22,296 nucleotides of DNA, taken from assembly GCA_001775965.1 (NCBI GenBank), contig MEZG01000049.1, positions 1-22,296 of the forward strand, written 5' to 3'. The notes beneath the pieces are model-generated. The model made no database searches. It was given only the letters and a program-made list of their open reading frames with translations, and was not told where the DNA came from. The DNA comes from Candidatus Bathyarchaeota archaeon RBG_13_60_20. GTDB lineage: Archaea > Thermoproteota > Bathyarchaeia > TCS64. The stretch's first letter is position 1. Every line of letters starts with the position of its first letter. A program made the position numbers and the translations under genes. This document shows positions 1 to 7,171 of this stretch, piece by piece.

Positions 1-626
1 CCGTTCGCAACGAAGTGAGGCTCAAAGAAGTTCATAATGCCGTCGGCCCATGCGTCACCACGGTAGATGCAGACCACGTACTTGACGCCCATGCTCTGGA
101 TCATCCTGCTGATGGCGGGAGCCTGGATGGTGTCGTCAGGGCACATCCTGTAGAGGTTGTCGTCCGCGATGGCCAGCAGCGGGCTCGTGGAGCTGGAGCT
201 CCACATGAGCATGTCGTTGTCGTTGCAGTAGCTGAGCGCCGCAGACGCCATGCTTGACCAGCCGCCACCTATGAAGACGTTGATGTCCATGGACTTGAAT
301 CCCTGGACTTTCTCAAGGTGGACCGCGGCCTGACCCGTAGCGTCGTCGATGAGGTACTGGAACTCTACGTCGTAGCCGAGCTTGGCTGCGTAAGCGTTGT
401 AGTCTTTCGCCATCAATTCCTGTACAAGTGCCGGAGCTGTTTCCAGACCCACAGTCGTTGAGCTGATGTAGCCTATCTTGACGGTCTTTCCCGACAGGGG
501 CTCCACCTCAACGATCTCTGTTTCGATTTCAGTTACCGTTTTTGGAGGCGCCGCGAAGTAGCCTACACCGCCGCCGACTAAGAGTCCTACGACAAGTAGC
601 ACAATAGCTAGATTGTTACCTTTCAT
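1..626 (-). CDS. ABC transporter substrate-binding protein, branched-chain amino acid type (partial, C-terminus off the window)
   Basis: This is the extracytoplasmic ligand-binding subunit of an ABC importer of the LivK/periplasmic-binding type 1 family. The reading frame is open to the left edge, so about 208 N-terminal residues are visible. It starts at ATG 626 with a short charged N-terminus and one hydrophobic segment (about residues 6-25) that would anchor or export it. A Thr/Glu-rich spacer follows, then the first lobe of the binding fold (KTVKIGYISSTTVGLE, then a conserved-looking IGGGWSS loop and the SPLLAIADDNLYR stretch). It is divergent from the permease genes livH and livM, with which it presumably works. 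The ligand cannot be read from the sequence; amino acids are the family default, but amides, urea or short acids are possible. No ATPase gene is visible; it may lie further left. Confidence 0.88.
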   Translation of the reverse strand, partial: MKGNNLAIVLLVVGLLVGGGVGYFAAPPKTVTEIETEIVEVEPLSGKTVKIGYISSTTVGLETAPALVQELMAKDYNAYAAKLGYDVEFQYLIDDATGQAAVHLEKVQGFKSMDINVFIGGGWSSMASAALSYCNDNDMLMWSSSSTSPLLAIADDNLYRMCPDDTIQAPAISRMIQSMGVKYVVCIYRGDAWADGIMNFFEPHFVAN

Positions 627-683
627 TTCCAAGTCTTGCTTCACCTATTGGTTTGTCGCAGAGAGTAATTTCACTCCTTAAAC

Positions 684-691
684 TATATAAG
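684..691 (-). promoter_or_regulatory. TATA box for the substrate-binding protein gene
   Basis: On the minus strand this reads CTTATATA, about 60 bases before ATG 626. Transcription would start near 660, giving a leader of roughly 30 bases. Assigned by sequence likeness and position only. Confidence 0.5.
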
Positions 692-732
692 ATTTTTACA
701 TGCTCAAATTTACAATAGTTGAATATTCGGAT

Positions 733-742
733 CGTTATAACG
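733..742. promoter_or_regulatory. Perfect palindrome CGTTATAACG, candidate operator
   Basis: A perfect 10-base palindrome lies in the 241-base divergent intergenic region, between the two TATA boxes of the transporter genes. A second short palindrome (GAATATTC, 721-728) is next to it. The position suits a repressor or activator acting on both sides, but short palindromes also occur by chance in AT-rich DNA. Confidence 0.3.
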
Positions 743-826
743 TTAAAACCAGCTAATCAAGTTTTTTTAGCCACAGAACCCGTATTTTCGCCCCTTTAAC
801 CGAACGCGTCACCGATCGATGAAAAG

Positions 827-835
827 TATTATTAA
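827..835 (+). promoter_or_regulatory. TATA box for livH-livM
   Basis: TATTATTAA preceded by the purine-rich GATGAAAAG (BRE-like). It lies about 37 bases before ATG 868 and only about 13 before the alternative GTG at 844, which supports the ATG start. Confidence 0.5.
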
Positions 836-867
836 TCCATATCGTGACAACGCATGTGGGTTTAAAC

Positions 868-1830
868 ATGATAATCCCCGCAATATGGTTGAACGCGTTA
901 ATCTTCGCATCGGAGTTAACGCTTCTAAGCATCGGCTTCACTCTGACATACCTGACGGCGAAGATACCCAACTTCGCACACGGCACCTACGCAGGCGTCG
1001 GCATCTACGTGAGCTTCACCTTCTCCAAGATCTTCGGAATGAGCCCCTACATAGGATACCCGGTGGCGTTCATCATCGGTGGAATCATCAGCGTCATCAT
1101 CTACGTGTTGGTAATCAACGTCTTGACGAGGATGGGTGGAGGAGCCATCGTCCTGACGATATCTACGCTCGCCATACAGATCTTCCTCGGCGCACTGATT
1201 CAGATATACGCATACTGGCTTCTAATGCGGTACGGCACATACACCCAGATCTTCATGCTGAAGGACTATGACTTCAAGATCGGAGACTTCCCGGGAATCT
1301 TCATCGTCTCCATGGGAATCACTATAGTGAGTGTCGTGCTCCTACACTACATGCTCACCAGGACAAAGATCGGCGTAGCTATGAGAGCGACGGCAGAGGA
1401 CCCCGAGTTGGCATCAGTGTTGGGGATCAACATCAACCAGATACAGATCTTCAGTTGGTTCCTGACCGGTGGCCTCGCCTGCGTAGCAGGCGCCATGATA
1501 CCCCTCTGGTTCATGGCCACCACAACATCCGGCGCCGCGATCATCACTAGCATCATGGCCGGTAGTCTGTTGGGTGGCTTTGATAGCGTGTACGGGGCAG
1601 TCATCGGAGGGTTCCTCGTGGGTTTATCCGAGGTAATGCTCACCACCTGGGGCCAGCAGATAATCGGCGTCTGGGTAGGCGAGTACAGGCCCCTGGTCCC
1701 CATGATCTTCCTCGTAGCCGTTCTCCTGATCGAGCCTGACGGACTACAAGGAGCCTACAACAAGTTCATGGCGTCTAAGAGGGGCGGGAAGATGCTTCAA
1801 TCCATAGGGTTGAGGAAGAAGGAGGATTAA
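868..1830 (+). CDS. livH: Branched-chain amino acid type ABC transporter permease LivH
   Basis: One of the two membrane permeases of a Liv-type ABC importer. The protein is 320 residues from ATG 868 (an in-frame GTG at 844 would add eight residues but sits too close to the TATA box). It shows the LivH hallmarks: an N-terminal hydrophobic stretch followed by AKIPNFAHGTYAGVG, about eight membrane segments, and the cytoplasmic coupling motif RATAEDPELASVLGIN that contacts the ATPase. Its stop codon overlaps the livM start (TAATG), so the two are translationally coupled. The substrate is not determined by the sequence. Confidence 0.92.
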   Translation: MIIPAIWLNALIFASELTLLSIGFTLTYLTAKIPNFAHGTYAGVGIYVSFTFSKIFGMSPYIGYPVAFIIGGIISVIIYVLVINVLTRMGGGAIVLTISTLAIQIFLGALIQIYAYWLLMRYGTYTQIFMLKDYDFKIGDFPGIFIVSMGITIVSVVLLHYMLTRTKIGVAMRATAEDPELASVLGININQIQIFSWFLTGGLACVAGAMIPLWFMATTTSGAAIITSIMAGSLLGGFDSVYGAVIGGFLVGLSEVMLTTWGQQIIGVWVGEYRPLVPMIFLVAVLLIEPDGLQGAYNKFMASKRGGKMLQSIGLRKKED

Positions 1831-3041
1831 TGATGCTGCAAGACATAGCTTTCGGACTGTTGACGAGCAACGTGTCAGCTATCACCGGGTCATCCAGGCT
1901 CATCGTCGACATCGCCATGTACTTCGGCCTGTTCGTCATAGTCGCCATGGCCCTGAACTTCCAGTATGGCAACGCGGGCATCCCAAACATGGGGTGCGCC
2001 GTGCAGGTCATCATGGGCGGCTTCACCGTTAGCGCTCTCACCACTAGACTGATCTTCATATTGGTGGAGGGCGCAGGCGTGGGGCTGCGGACGTGGGCCA
2101 CTGACTTTGATTGGGTCTATAACAACTTCTTCAACGTGGACTTAACGAACAAATACCTAGCAACGAAGCCCATTCTCGGAATAAGCATGCTGCTATTCAG
2201 CCTAGCCGTTAGCATGGTCCTAGGCGCAATCATGGGGTGGCTCATCGCCCTGCCAGCCATCAGGCTCAGGGCGACTTACCTGATGATCGTGCTTATCACC
2301 ATGGCTGACGCGGCCCAGATCTTCGGCAGGAACGTCGTTGCCATCAGCGGAGGGACCCTGGGAATGTTCATACCGGACATATTGAGGTGGTATCCGGGTG
2401 ATCGCACTGTGGTGACCGCCGTCATCACTCTGTTCATCGGGCTGGTAAGCTTCTTCATATTCAGGACGATGCTGAACAGCCCCTATGGTAGGCTTATGAG
2501 GGCTCTCCGAGAGAACGAGGTCACCGTGAGCAGCGTGGGCAAGAACGTCATCGGCATCAGGAGGAACATCCTCATGTTCGCCAGCGGCATCACGGCCATC
2601 TCGGGCACCCTACTGGCCTTCTACTTCAGCTACGTGGTGGAGGCCCAATACCAGCGTGCCTTCTGGACGTACTGGCCCTGGCTGATGCTGATACTGGGAG
2701 GTCCAGGAAACAACGCCGGGACCTTCCTGGGCTGCGCCCTGGTCACCGCTATGCGCCGAATCATAATTGTGCAGAAGTGGCTCATCGAGTCCCTCTTCTT
2801 CTTCCCCGTAGCATACTTCGAGAGCGTACTCCTGGGGGTACTGCTCATCGTGGTCATCATGTTCCGCCCCAACGGACTGATACCCGAGAAGCTGCTCTAC
2901 ATCCCCGGAATCAACTACACACAGATGGTCAAGGAGGAGGTCAAGGTGGACTGGAGAGGCGCCCCCAAGGCACGCGGGTCCAGCAGCGGAGTATCAGGGT
3001 TATTCCGTACGCTCGGCAGTAAGAAGGAGGAGACCAAGTGA
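1830..3041 (+). CDS. livM: Branched-chain amino acid type ABC transporter permease LivM
   Basis: The second permease of the Liv-type importer, 403 residues, pairing with LivH in the membrane. A GGAGG ribosome-binding site at 1821-1825 lies inside the end of livH, and the ATG overlaps the livH stop; a second ATG follows at once at 1833. Family features are the Ala/Leu-rich membrane helices and the coupling loop MRALRENEVTVSSVGKNVIG, followed by the SGTLLAFYFSYV segment. The tail (about residues 350-403) is hydrophilic and basic, longer than in many LivM proteins, and ends by overlapping the next small gene. Confidence 0.92.
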   Translation: MMLQDIAFGLLTSNVSAITGSSRLIVDIAMYFGLFVIVAMALNFQYGNAGIPNMGCAVQVIMGGFTVSALTTRLIFILVEGAGVGLRTWATDFDWVYNNFFNVDLTNKYLATKPILGISMLLFSLAVSMVLGAIMGWLIALPAIRLRATYLMIVLITMADAAQIFGRNVVAISGGTLGMFIPDILRWYPGDRTVVTAVITLFIGLVSFFIFRTMLNSPYGRLMRALRENEVTVSSVGKNVIGIRRNILMFASGITAISGTLLAFYFSYVVEAQYQRAFWTYWPWLMLILGGPGNNAGTFLGCALVTAMRRIIIVQKWLIESLFFFPVAYFESVLLGVLLIVVIMFRPNGLIPEKLLYIPGINYTQMVKEEVKVDWRGAPKARGSSSGVSGLFRTLGSKKEETK

Positions 3042-3193
3042 TGGAATGGGACACTATCCTGTTCTGGGTCATGATCGCCCTATGGGTGATCATGCCCGTC
3101 TTCATCGTCTGGGAGGAGCTCCGCGAGAGAAGAGCCCTAGCTGAATCCGAGAAGGTCACCGAGACCCTAGAAGTCGAGGCAAAAAGCGAGTAA
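3041..3193 (+). CDS. Small single-span membrane protein coupled to livM
   Basis: A 50-residue reading frame whose ATG overlaps the livM stop (TGATG), with GGAGGAG about ten bases upstream. It begins MEWDTILFWVMIALW, has one hydrophobic span (about residues 6-24) and then a charged tail (EELRERRALAESEK...). The charge pattern suggests the tail lies in the cytoplasm. The coupling and ribosome-binding site argue that it is translated and belongs with the transporter. Its function is unknown to me; a permease-associated small regulatory or assembly peptide is an inference. A terminator-like tract follows directly. Confidence 0.7.
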   Translation: MEWDTILFWVMIALWVIMPVFIVWEELRERRALAESEKVTETLEVEAKSE

Positions 3194-3198
3194 AATAC

Positions 3199-3226
3199 CC
3201 CTTTCCCCTATTTTTATATAAAAAGA
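3199..3226. terminator. Bidirectional T-rich terminator between convergent genes
   Basis: A pyrimidine run is followed by TTTTTATATAAAAA (3211-3224), which is its own reverse complement, so each strand presents a T-run. It lies between the ends of the livHM unit and the convergent gene at 3256-3624. Archaeal termination at T-runs supports the call. Confidence 0.55.
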
Positions 3227-3255
3227 GTTCTTAAAACAGTATGTGAGCTTGACCC

Positions 3256-3624
3256 TTACTCCGTTGTAAGGGTGTAGTGGACGCCGACCTTTGCTAGGGC
3301 GGTGTCGATCTTCTCGATGAGGTCCTGGACCTTCTTCAGGGTAGGCTTGTCGGACCACTCGAAGACGAAGTCGTAGTCGCCCAGTGTCATGCTGGCGTCG
3401 CTTATTATCTTCTGGGGCTCGTAGCAGTCGGTGTACATCTGGGACAGGTTCTTCAGGTAGTTGTTCCAGTCCCTCCTGTCGCTCTGCAACCTTGTAGGGT
3501 AGGGCACGCACTTGTGGCTGAACTTCACCTCGGTAGCCTTGGACATCTCCACGGCTACGCCCTCCAAAGCCTTGATGGCCTTCATGAGCGGCGGCCCAAA
3601 TATGCGTATGTAAGTCTTGGTCAT
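3256..3624 (-). CDS. Conserved-looking archaeal protein of unknown function
   Basis: A 122-residue soluble protein from ATG 3624; an in-frame TTG at 3636 would add four residues. It begins MTKTYIRIFGPPLMKAIKAL, has charged amphipathic helices with three scattered Cys/Tyr-rich positions (HKCVPYP, YTDCYEP), and ends in a helix plus the short strand VHYTLTTE. I see no catalytic motif and no membrane segment. It follows nop10 but has its own TATA-like box at 3654-3661, about 33 bases before the ATG, so it is probably transcribed separately from the primase-aIF2 operon. I do not recognise the family with confidence. Confidence 0.7.
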   Translation of the reverse strand: MTKTYIRIFGPPLMKAIKALEGVAVEMSKATEVKFSHKCVPYPTRLQSDRRDWNNYLKNLSQMYTDCYEPQKIISDASMTLGDYDFVFEWSDKPTLKKVQDLIEKIDTALAKVGVHYTLTTE

Positions 3625-3653
3625 GGTGATCGACAATGAAAGGTGATTGATGC

Positions 3654-3661
3654 GATAAAAA
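3654..3661 (-). promoter_or_regulatory. TATA-like box for the unknown gene at 3256-3624
   Basis: The minus strand reads TTTTTATC about 33 bases before ATG 3624, the spacing of a short-leader archaeal promoter. It favours ATG 3624 over TTG 3636. Confidence 0.4.
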
Positions 3662-3706
3662 GCCTTTCCACCAGCCGTCGGGCAGAAGCACAGACGCGGA
3701 CATGAA

Positions 3707-3886
3707 TCAACTGGATTCTGGGTTCTCTGAGGACAGCCGCCTCATGAGGAGCCTGTACTTCCTGTACTTGTCGTCCAAGCTGAACTTGGCCGGGTGAGGC
3801 GACACCGCCTCCCCGCCGCATCTGGGGCATGTATCCTGCAAGGTGTAGCCGCGGCACATTTTACAGCGGCGTAAAAGCCAGACCAA
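3707..3886 (-). CDS. nop10: H/ACA RNP subunit Nop10
   Basis: The small zinc-binding subunit of the box H/ACA ribonucleoprotein, which stabilises the Cbf5 pseudouridine synthase on guide RNA during rRNA modification. The protein is 59 residues from TTG 3886. This start is chosen because the later ATG (3859) would cut off the first zinc pair; from the TTG the ligands are C8, C11, C20 and C23 (RRCKMC and TCPRC). The typical Nop10 core follows: GYTLQDTCP, then SPHPAKFS and the KYRKYRLL helix. It lies seven bases after the aIF2-alpha stop, the usual archaeal order. No clear ribosome-binding site precedes the TTG, consistent with coupled translation. Confidence 0.88.
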   Translation of the reverse strand: MVWLLRRCKMCRGYTLQDTCPRCGGEAVSPHPAKFSLDDKYRKYRLLMRRLSSENPESS

Positions 3887-3893
3887 TGCCAGT

Positions 3894-4685
3894 CTACTCT
3901 CGGGTGAAGCTTATCGTGCCCTCAAGGTCGGCCCAGGCTTGCTGCGTGTACTTTACCACCTGTTCCAGGGCTTGCTCCGCCTTCTTGTAGTCCTCGGCTG
4001 TGAGCTCCAAACGGTACTTGGGCGCCCCCAGAGTGTATATTTTCACCGTGGCCTCGTGCTCCTGGGCGACCTCCTCGGCCTTCATGAACGAGTCCTTGAT
4101 GTCCGCGATCCCGTTGCTCGACATGACGGTGGCCTCAAAGACGCCCTGAACCGTCACGCCCTTGATTACGATTTTTTCTTGAGCGATCTTCGCTATGGTC
4201 TCCGCATCGGCGACCTCGACCCCCACCTCTCTAAGAGCATCGACTCCCTTCTTTGAAGCCGCCTCCAAGCCCTCGTAGAGGCCACCATACACTTCCACCA
4301 GCTTTACGCCTGCTGAACCGTATAGGCTGTCAAGGCTTACCCCTAGTTCTTGGGCGGCCTGAGCCAGCAGGGTTTCAGCCTTCCGGGCCTTCTTCCAGCT
4401 CTCAAGCTTCTTCCTCTTCTCGTCCCGGCTGACTCTTCTGAGGCTGAGGTCCACCTGACCCTTACTCAGATCAGTTCTCAGCACCTGAAGGACTACCTTC
4501 TGACCTGGCCTCACATGGTTCCTTATGTTGCGAACCCAGCGGCTGCTTATCTCAGAGATGTGTAGCAGCCCCTCCTTTTCCCTGTACTCGTCGAGGCTCA
4601 CGTAGGCTCCGTAGCTCTCCACTCTCTGGACGGTCGCTACTAAGAGTTCTCCGACCTCGGGCCACTCGGGTAGTCCCAGGCTCAT
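3894..4685 (-). CDS. eif2a: Translation initiation factor aIF2 subunit alpha
   Basis: The alpha subunit of the heterotrimeric factor that brings initiator Met-tRNA to the small ribosomal subunit. The protein is 263 residues. ATG 4685 is preferred over the GTG at 4694 because GGGTGA (the end of the S27e gene) lies six bases before the ATG as a ribosome-binding site. The domains are an N-terminal S1/OB fold (about residues 7-83, with GAYVSLDEY and GLLHISEIS), a central helical domain (about 87-172), and a C-terminal alpha/beta domain that binds gamma (about 173-263). It is part of the eL42-S27e-aIF2a-Nop10 block conserved across archaea. Confidence 0.95.
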   Translation of the reverse strand: MSLGLPEWPEVGELLVATVQRVESYGAYVSLDEYREKEGLLHISEISSRWVRNIRNHVRPGQKVVLQVLRTDLSKGQVDLSLRRVSRDEKRKKLESWKKARKAETLLAQAAQELGVSLDSLYGSAGVKLVEVYGGLYEGLEAASKKGVDALREVGVEVADAETIAKIAQEKIVIKGVTVQGVFEATVMSSNGIADIKDSFMKAEEVAQEHEATVKIYTLGAPKYRLELTAEDYKKAEQALEQVVKYTQQAWADLEGTISFTRE

Positions 4686-4690
4686 GGCTT

Positions 4691-4888
4691 TCACCCTAAA
4701 ACAGCGATTATGGAACCGTTAATCTTGGCTTTCCCGCCCGTGGGTTCAGAGAGCGTCTCTCCGCAGGTCTGGCACTGGATCTTCGTTGTGCTGTGGCTGA
4801 ACACTATCTGCTCGCTCTCGCAGCTCAGGCATCGGACCCTGAGGAAGCGGCTGGTCGGCCTGGGTATCAGGTGCTCCCACTCGGCCAT
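4691..4888 (-). CDS. rps27e: Ribosomal protein S27e (eS27)
   Basis: A zinc-finger protein of the small ribosomal subunit, 65 residues. The zinc ligands are C20, C23, C39 and C42 (RCLSC and QCQTC), and the C-terminal GGKAKINGSI strand is typical. ATG 4888 is chosen: GGAGG ends nine bases before it, whereas the in-frame TTG at 4897 directly abuts that GGAGG. The ATG comes one base after the eL42 stop, and the gene's 3' end runs into the aIF2-alpha ribosome-binding site. Confidence 0.94.
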   Translation of the reverse strand: MAEWEHLIPRPTSRFLRVRCLSCESEQIVFSHSTTKIQCQTCGETLSEPTGGKAKINGSIIAVLG

Positions 4889-4889
4889 C

Positions 4890-5165
4890 CTAGGCAACCT
4901 CCGCCTTCTTGAGCCGGATCCCCTTCCTCTGGAGGCTGTGGCTGCACTCCTTACACTTCAGCATAAGAGACGTCTTCTTGGTGACCTTGGCCTGGTTGTG
5001 CTGCTCGGGGAACTTTTGGCCGCCGTACCCCTTCTTGCGTTCGGCCTGCCTCCGCTCGCCCCACCTGGCTCCGTGGCGCTTCCCGGCCTTGTAGATGGAG
5101 ACGCTGAACTCAGTGTGGGTCTTGCACTTCGGGCAGAAGGTCCGAAGCGTCTTAGGGATTTTCAT
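4890..5165 (-). CDS. rpl44e: Ribosomal protein L44e (eL42)
   Basis: A large-subunit ribosomal protein near the tRNA exit site, 91 residues and very basic. The zinc ligands are C11, C14 (FCPKC) and C71, C74 (LKCKEC). The central GGQKFPEQHNQAK segment is diagnostic of the family. Its ATG overlaps the GINS stop by four bases (ATGA), so translation is coupled. Confidence 0.96.
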   Translation of the reverse strand: MKIPKTLRTFCPKCKTHTEFSVSIYKAGKRHGARWGERRQAERKKGYGGQKFPEQHNQAKVTKKTSLMLKCKECSHSLQRKGIRLKKAEVA

Positions 5166-5764
5166 GGCTCTATCTCCACCAGCTTAGCTATACCTCTCCT
5201 TATTAGGTTTACCGCATTCTGTCTGGGGATGCTCGCGACGTCCTCTGGTTTGAATGGGCCATACGCCTTCATGTCGACACCCATGATAGCGGGCAGTTGC
5301 TGAAGGAACCGGACCACTACAAGGTCGGGCTCCGAGGGTTTTGCAGGTGTCGCTGGGGCCTCGGGGCGCTGCTTTGGAGCCATGGGCGCCTTGGCGGGTG
5401 TCTCGACTGCCGCCGTGGGAAGCTCCGAGCCGTCCCTGTAACTGGTTAGGAGGTTCCTGAGGTTCGCGTGGAGCCTCTGCTCCTCCGGGGTGAGCGCCTG
5501 AGCGTCAATGGGCCTGGACTCCAGCTCGCTGCGCACGATCTTCTTGAGCCTGGCCTCGATGAGCTCACTGAGCATATGGTTTACGTGTTGTCTCTCGATT
5601 TGGGTTATCTTCCCCGTGAGCGTCTCGGCGCCGCCTAATGCCCTGTTCAGATCCTGGGCGTACTGCTTCATCTCGCGTATGAACTCGTCGCCGATGCTCT
5701 GCAGCTCGTCCTTCTCCTGCTCCTGGAGCCACGCCCTGTGCAGCCTCTGGTACCGTTCACTCAT
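5162..5764 (-). CDS. gins51: GINS complex subunit, Gins51/Gins15 type
   Basis: A subunit of the GINS complex, which joins MCM and a Cdc45/RecJ-like protein in the archaeal replicative helicase. The protein is 200 residues from ATG 5764, which overlaps the priS stop (TGATG). The A-then-B domain order marks the Sld5/Psf1 (Gins51) type: a helical A domain (about 1-110), an Ala/Pro-rich linker (about 115-145) and a small C-terminal B domain (about 147-200; VVRFLQQLPAIMGVDMKAYG, then ANxPxQNA-like SIPRQNAVNLI). Placement beside a primase gene fits replisome clustering. A Gins23 gene is not in this window. Confidence 0.85.
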   Translation of the reverse strand: MSERYQRLHRAWLQEQEKDELQSIGDEFIREMKQYAQDLNRALGGAETLTGKITQIERQHVNHMLSELIEARLKKIVRSELESRPIDAQALTPEEQRLHANLRNLLTSYRDGSELPTAAVETPAKAPMAPKQRPEAPATPAKPSEPDLVVVRFLQQLPAIMGVDMKAYGPFKPEDVASIPRQNAVNLIRRGIAKLVEIEP

Positions 5765-6987
5765 CACGCCAGCCTCGCTCCCTTCTTGCACAAATAGAAC
5801 AAAGCCGCCTCCAAGGGCAGCTCGGCGTTCTCTTCACTGTATGGGCCGAACCATACGTCGCCGATCCTCATCCTCGGCGCCTCCCTGAACTCGACCTTCA
5901 CGGATGGCCCCCTTATCGTCACGGCGCTACTTAGAGGGTCGTAGTCAGGCAGCTCGCCGTAGGGCACGGTCTGGACCTGCCAACCCGTCTTGCCGTGCAG
6001 GGTGTTGGGGAGGCGTATGAGGCGGTGAATGTCGGTGGTTACGACTGTATCTATCTCCGCTGCCTGTAGCTTGGCCGCGTCGTCGACGATGAGCTGCAGG
6101 CTCTTGGGGTCGATGGTGGGGGTGACGTTGCTGGGGTGCCTCTCCATGAGGAGCCGCAGAATCTTGGGCCTTTCACCCATTATGGCCTGGACTGCCTTCG
6201 GGCTCACCTTGATCTCCTTGAGCCTCTCCTCTGTGACCACTGAGAGGTAGTCGTACAGGGCCCTTGTGGTTCTCCCCCTCCACCCCCCCTCGGCGAGGGC
6301 GGGCTTGGCCCCCTTGTTCCTCTGGCTGAACCCCTGATACTCTGCCTCCAGGCCAGTGGCCATAATGTAGTCAACTATCTCGCGGCGGGCGTGCTGGTCC
6401 AGGGTCTTAACCGTGTCGCTGTGGACGTGGACGTGGAATCCGCGGTTGCCGCTGAAGTTTGTTGTGAGCTCCTCCTGGTGGACGCCAAAGTCCTGTATAA
6501 GAATATCCAAGAGCTTCTGGGTCTCGTGTTTGGCGGCCTGAAGGCACCTTTCGCAGAGCCAAGTCTCGGTCTGGAACTGTGCCTTGCCGCACTCGCACAG
6601 TTCTGGCGGGTGGCCCGTGCCCTGCTTTCCGCAATTCCTGCACACCCACTTGTCGTGCTCCCGCTGGCACGGAAGGTCGAAGTGGTCGGCGTCCAGGTCG
6701 AAGACCAGGTCGGCCCCCCTCCAGCCTTTCCGGGCCATCTCGGCCGTGGGGTCCTCGTAGTAGCTGCTGCTGTAGTAGCTGTGGGCGGGGGCGTTCTGCC
6801 TTAGGTAGCGCTGGAGCTCCGCCTGCGTGGGGAGCTTGATGTGCCTGTACATGTTCCTGCCGTGGAAGGTGAGGAACCCGAACTCCCGGCTCTCGATCTC
6901 AACGGGGGCAGGGATGGTGTGGCTGTTCTGGGCGTACCACCTCTGAAACTGCTCCGCAACGAACTGGGGGCTGCCCCACTCTTCCAT
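5764..6987 (-). CDS. priS: DNA primase catalytic (small) subunit PriS
   Basis: The catalytic subunit of the archaeo-eukaryotic primase that makes RNA primers for replication. The protein is 407 residues. The metal-binding active-site motif is VFDLDADHF (D97, D99), with NRGFHVHVHS (182-190) contributing His/Arg, and the nucleotide-binding segment DIHRLIRLPNTLHGKTGW further on. Between the first two lies a Cys-rich zinc insertion (C107, C116, C119, C131, C133, C145, C148) that is fuller than the usual four-ligand site. It forms a unit with priL upstream and is translationally coupled to GINS downstream. Confidence 0.95.
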   Translation of the reverse strand: MEEWGSPQFVAEQFQRWYAQNSHTIPAPVEIESREFGFLTFHGRNMYRHIKLPTQAELQRYLRQNAPAHSYYSSSYYEDPTAEMARKGWRGADLVFDLDADHFDLPCQREHDKWVCRNCGKQGTGHPPELCECGKAQFQTETWLCERCLQAAKHETQKLLDILIQDFGVHQEELTTNFSGNRGFHVHVHSDTVKTLDQHARREIVDYIMATGLEAEYQGFSQRNKGAKPALAEGGWRGRTTRALYDYLSVVTEERLKEIKVSPKAVQAIMGERPKILRLLMERHPSNVTPTIDPKSLQLIVDDAAKLQAAEIDTVVTTDIHRLIRLPNTLHGKTGWQVQTVPYGELPDYDPLSSAVTIRGPSVKVEFREAPRMRIGDVWFGPYSEENAELPLEAALFYLCKKGARLA

Positions 6988-7020
6988 GGATATGGATGAC
7001 GCTAAGGGATTAAAAAAAGG

Positions 7021-7158
7021 TCACTTCGCGGGGTACGTGCAGTGGGGGCAAACGCCGCACGCAGGCTTGTTAAACCTGACCACGTTGTTGTAGTACCTGC
7101 AGAAGTGGAGGCCTACTTCCTTCAGCCTGTGTCTGCGCTCTTCCGAGGCCAGCTGCAT
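7021..7158 (-). CDS. Small Cys-rich protein between priL and priS
   Basis: A 45-residue reading frame from ATG 7158, 13 bases after the priL stop and 33 before the priS start, on the same strand. The N-terminal half is a charged helix (MQLASEERRHRLKEV). The rest carries C20, C34, C37 and C40 in a C-x13-C-x2-C-x2-C pattern (FCRYYNNVVRF, then ACGVCPHC), which could hold zinc or an iron-sulfur cluster. I do not recognise a family. The in-operon placement and dense Cys pattern argue that it is real. A role with the primase, whose large subunit carries a 4Fe-4S cluster, is a guess. Confidence 0.6.
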   Translation of the reverse strand: MQLASEERRHRLKEVGLHFCRYYNNVVRFNKPACGVCPHCTYPAK

Positions 7159-7171
7159 GTCTTCAGATGAT

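Noticed and set aside
753..986. A 77-codon minus-strand frame in the transporter divergent region
   Set aside because: It overlaps the livH promoter and the livH start antisense and has no motif or start signal.
3167..3703. A 178-codon open frame on the minus strand overlapping the unknown gene at 3256-3624
   Set aside because: Its product is an Arg/His/Gly-rich out-of-frame shadow, crosses the terminator tract, and lacks a promoter; the 122-residue frame looks far more like a real protein.
4889..4897. TTG start for S27e at 4897
   Set aside because: The ribosome-binding GGAGG directly abuts that TTG; ATG 4888 has correct spacing and gives the usual S27e N-terminus.
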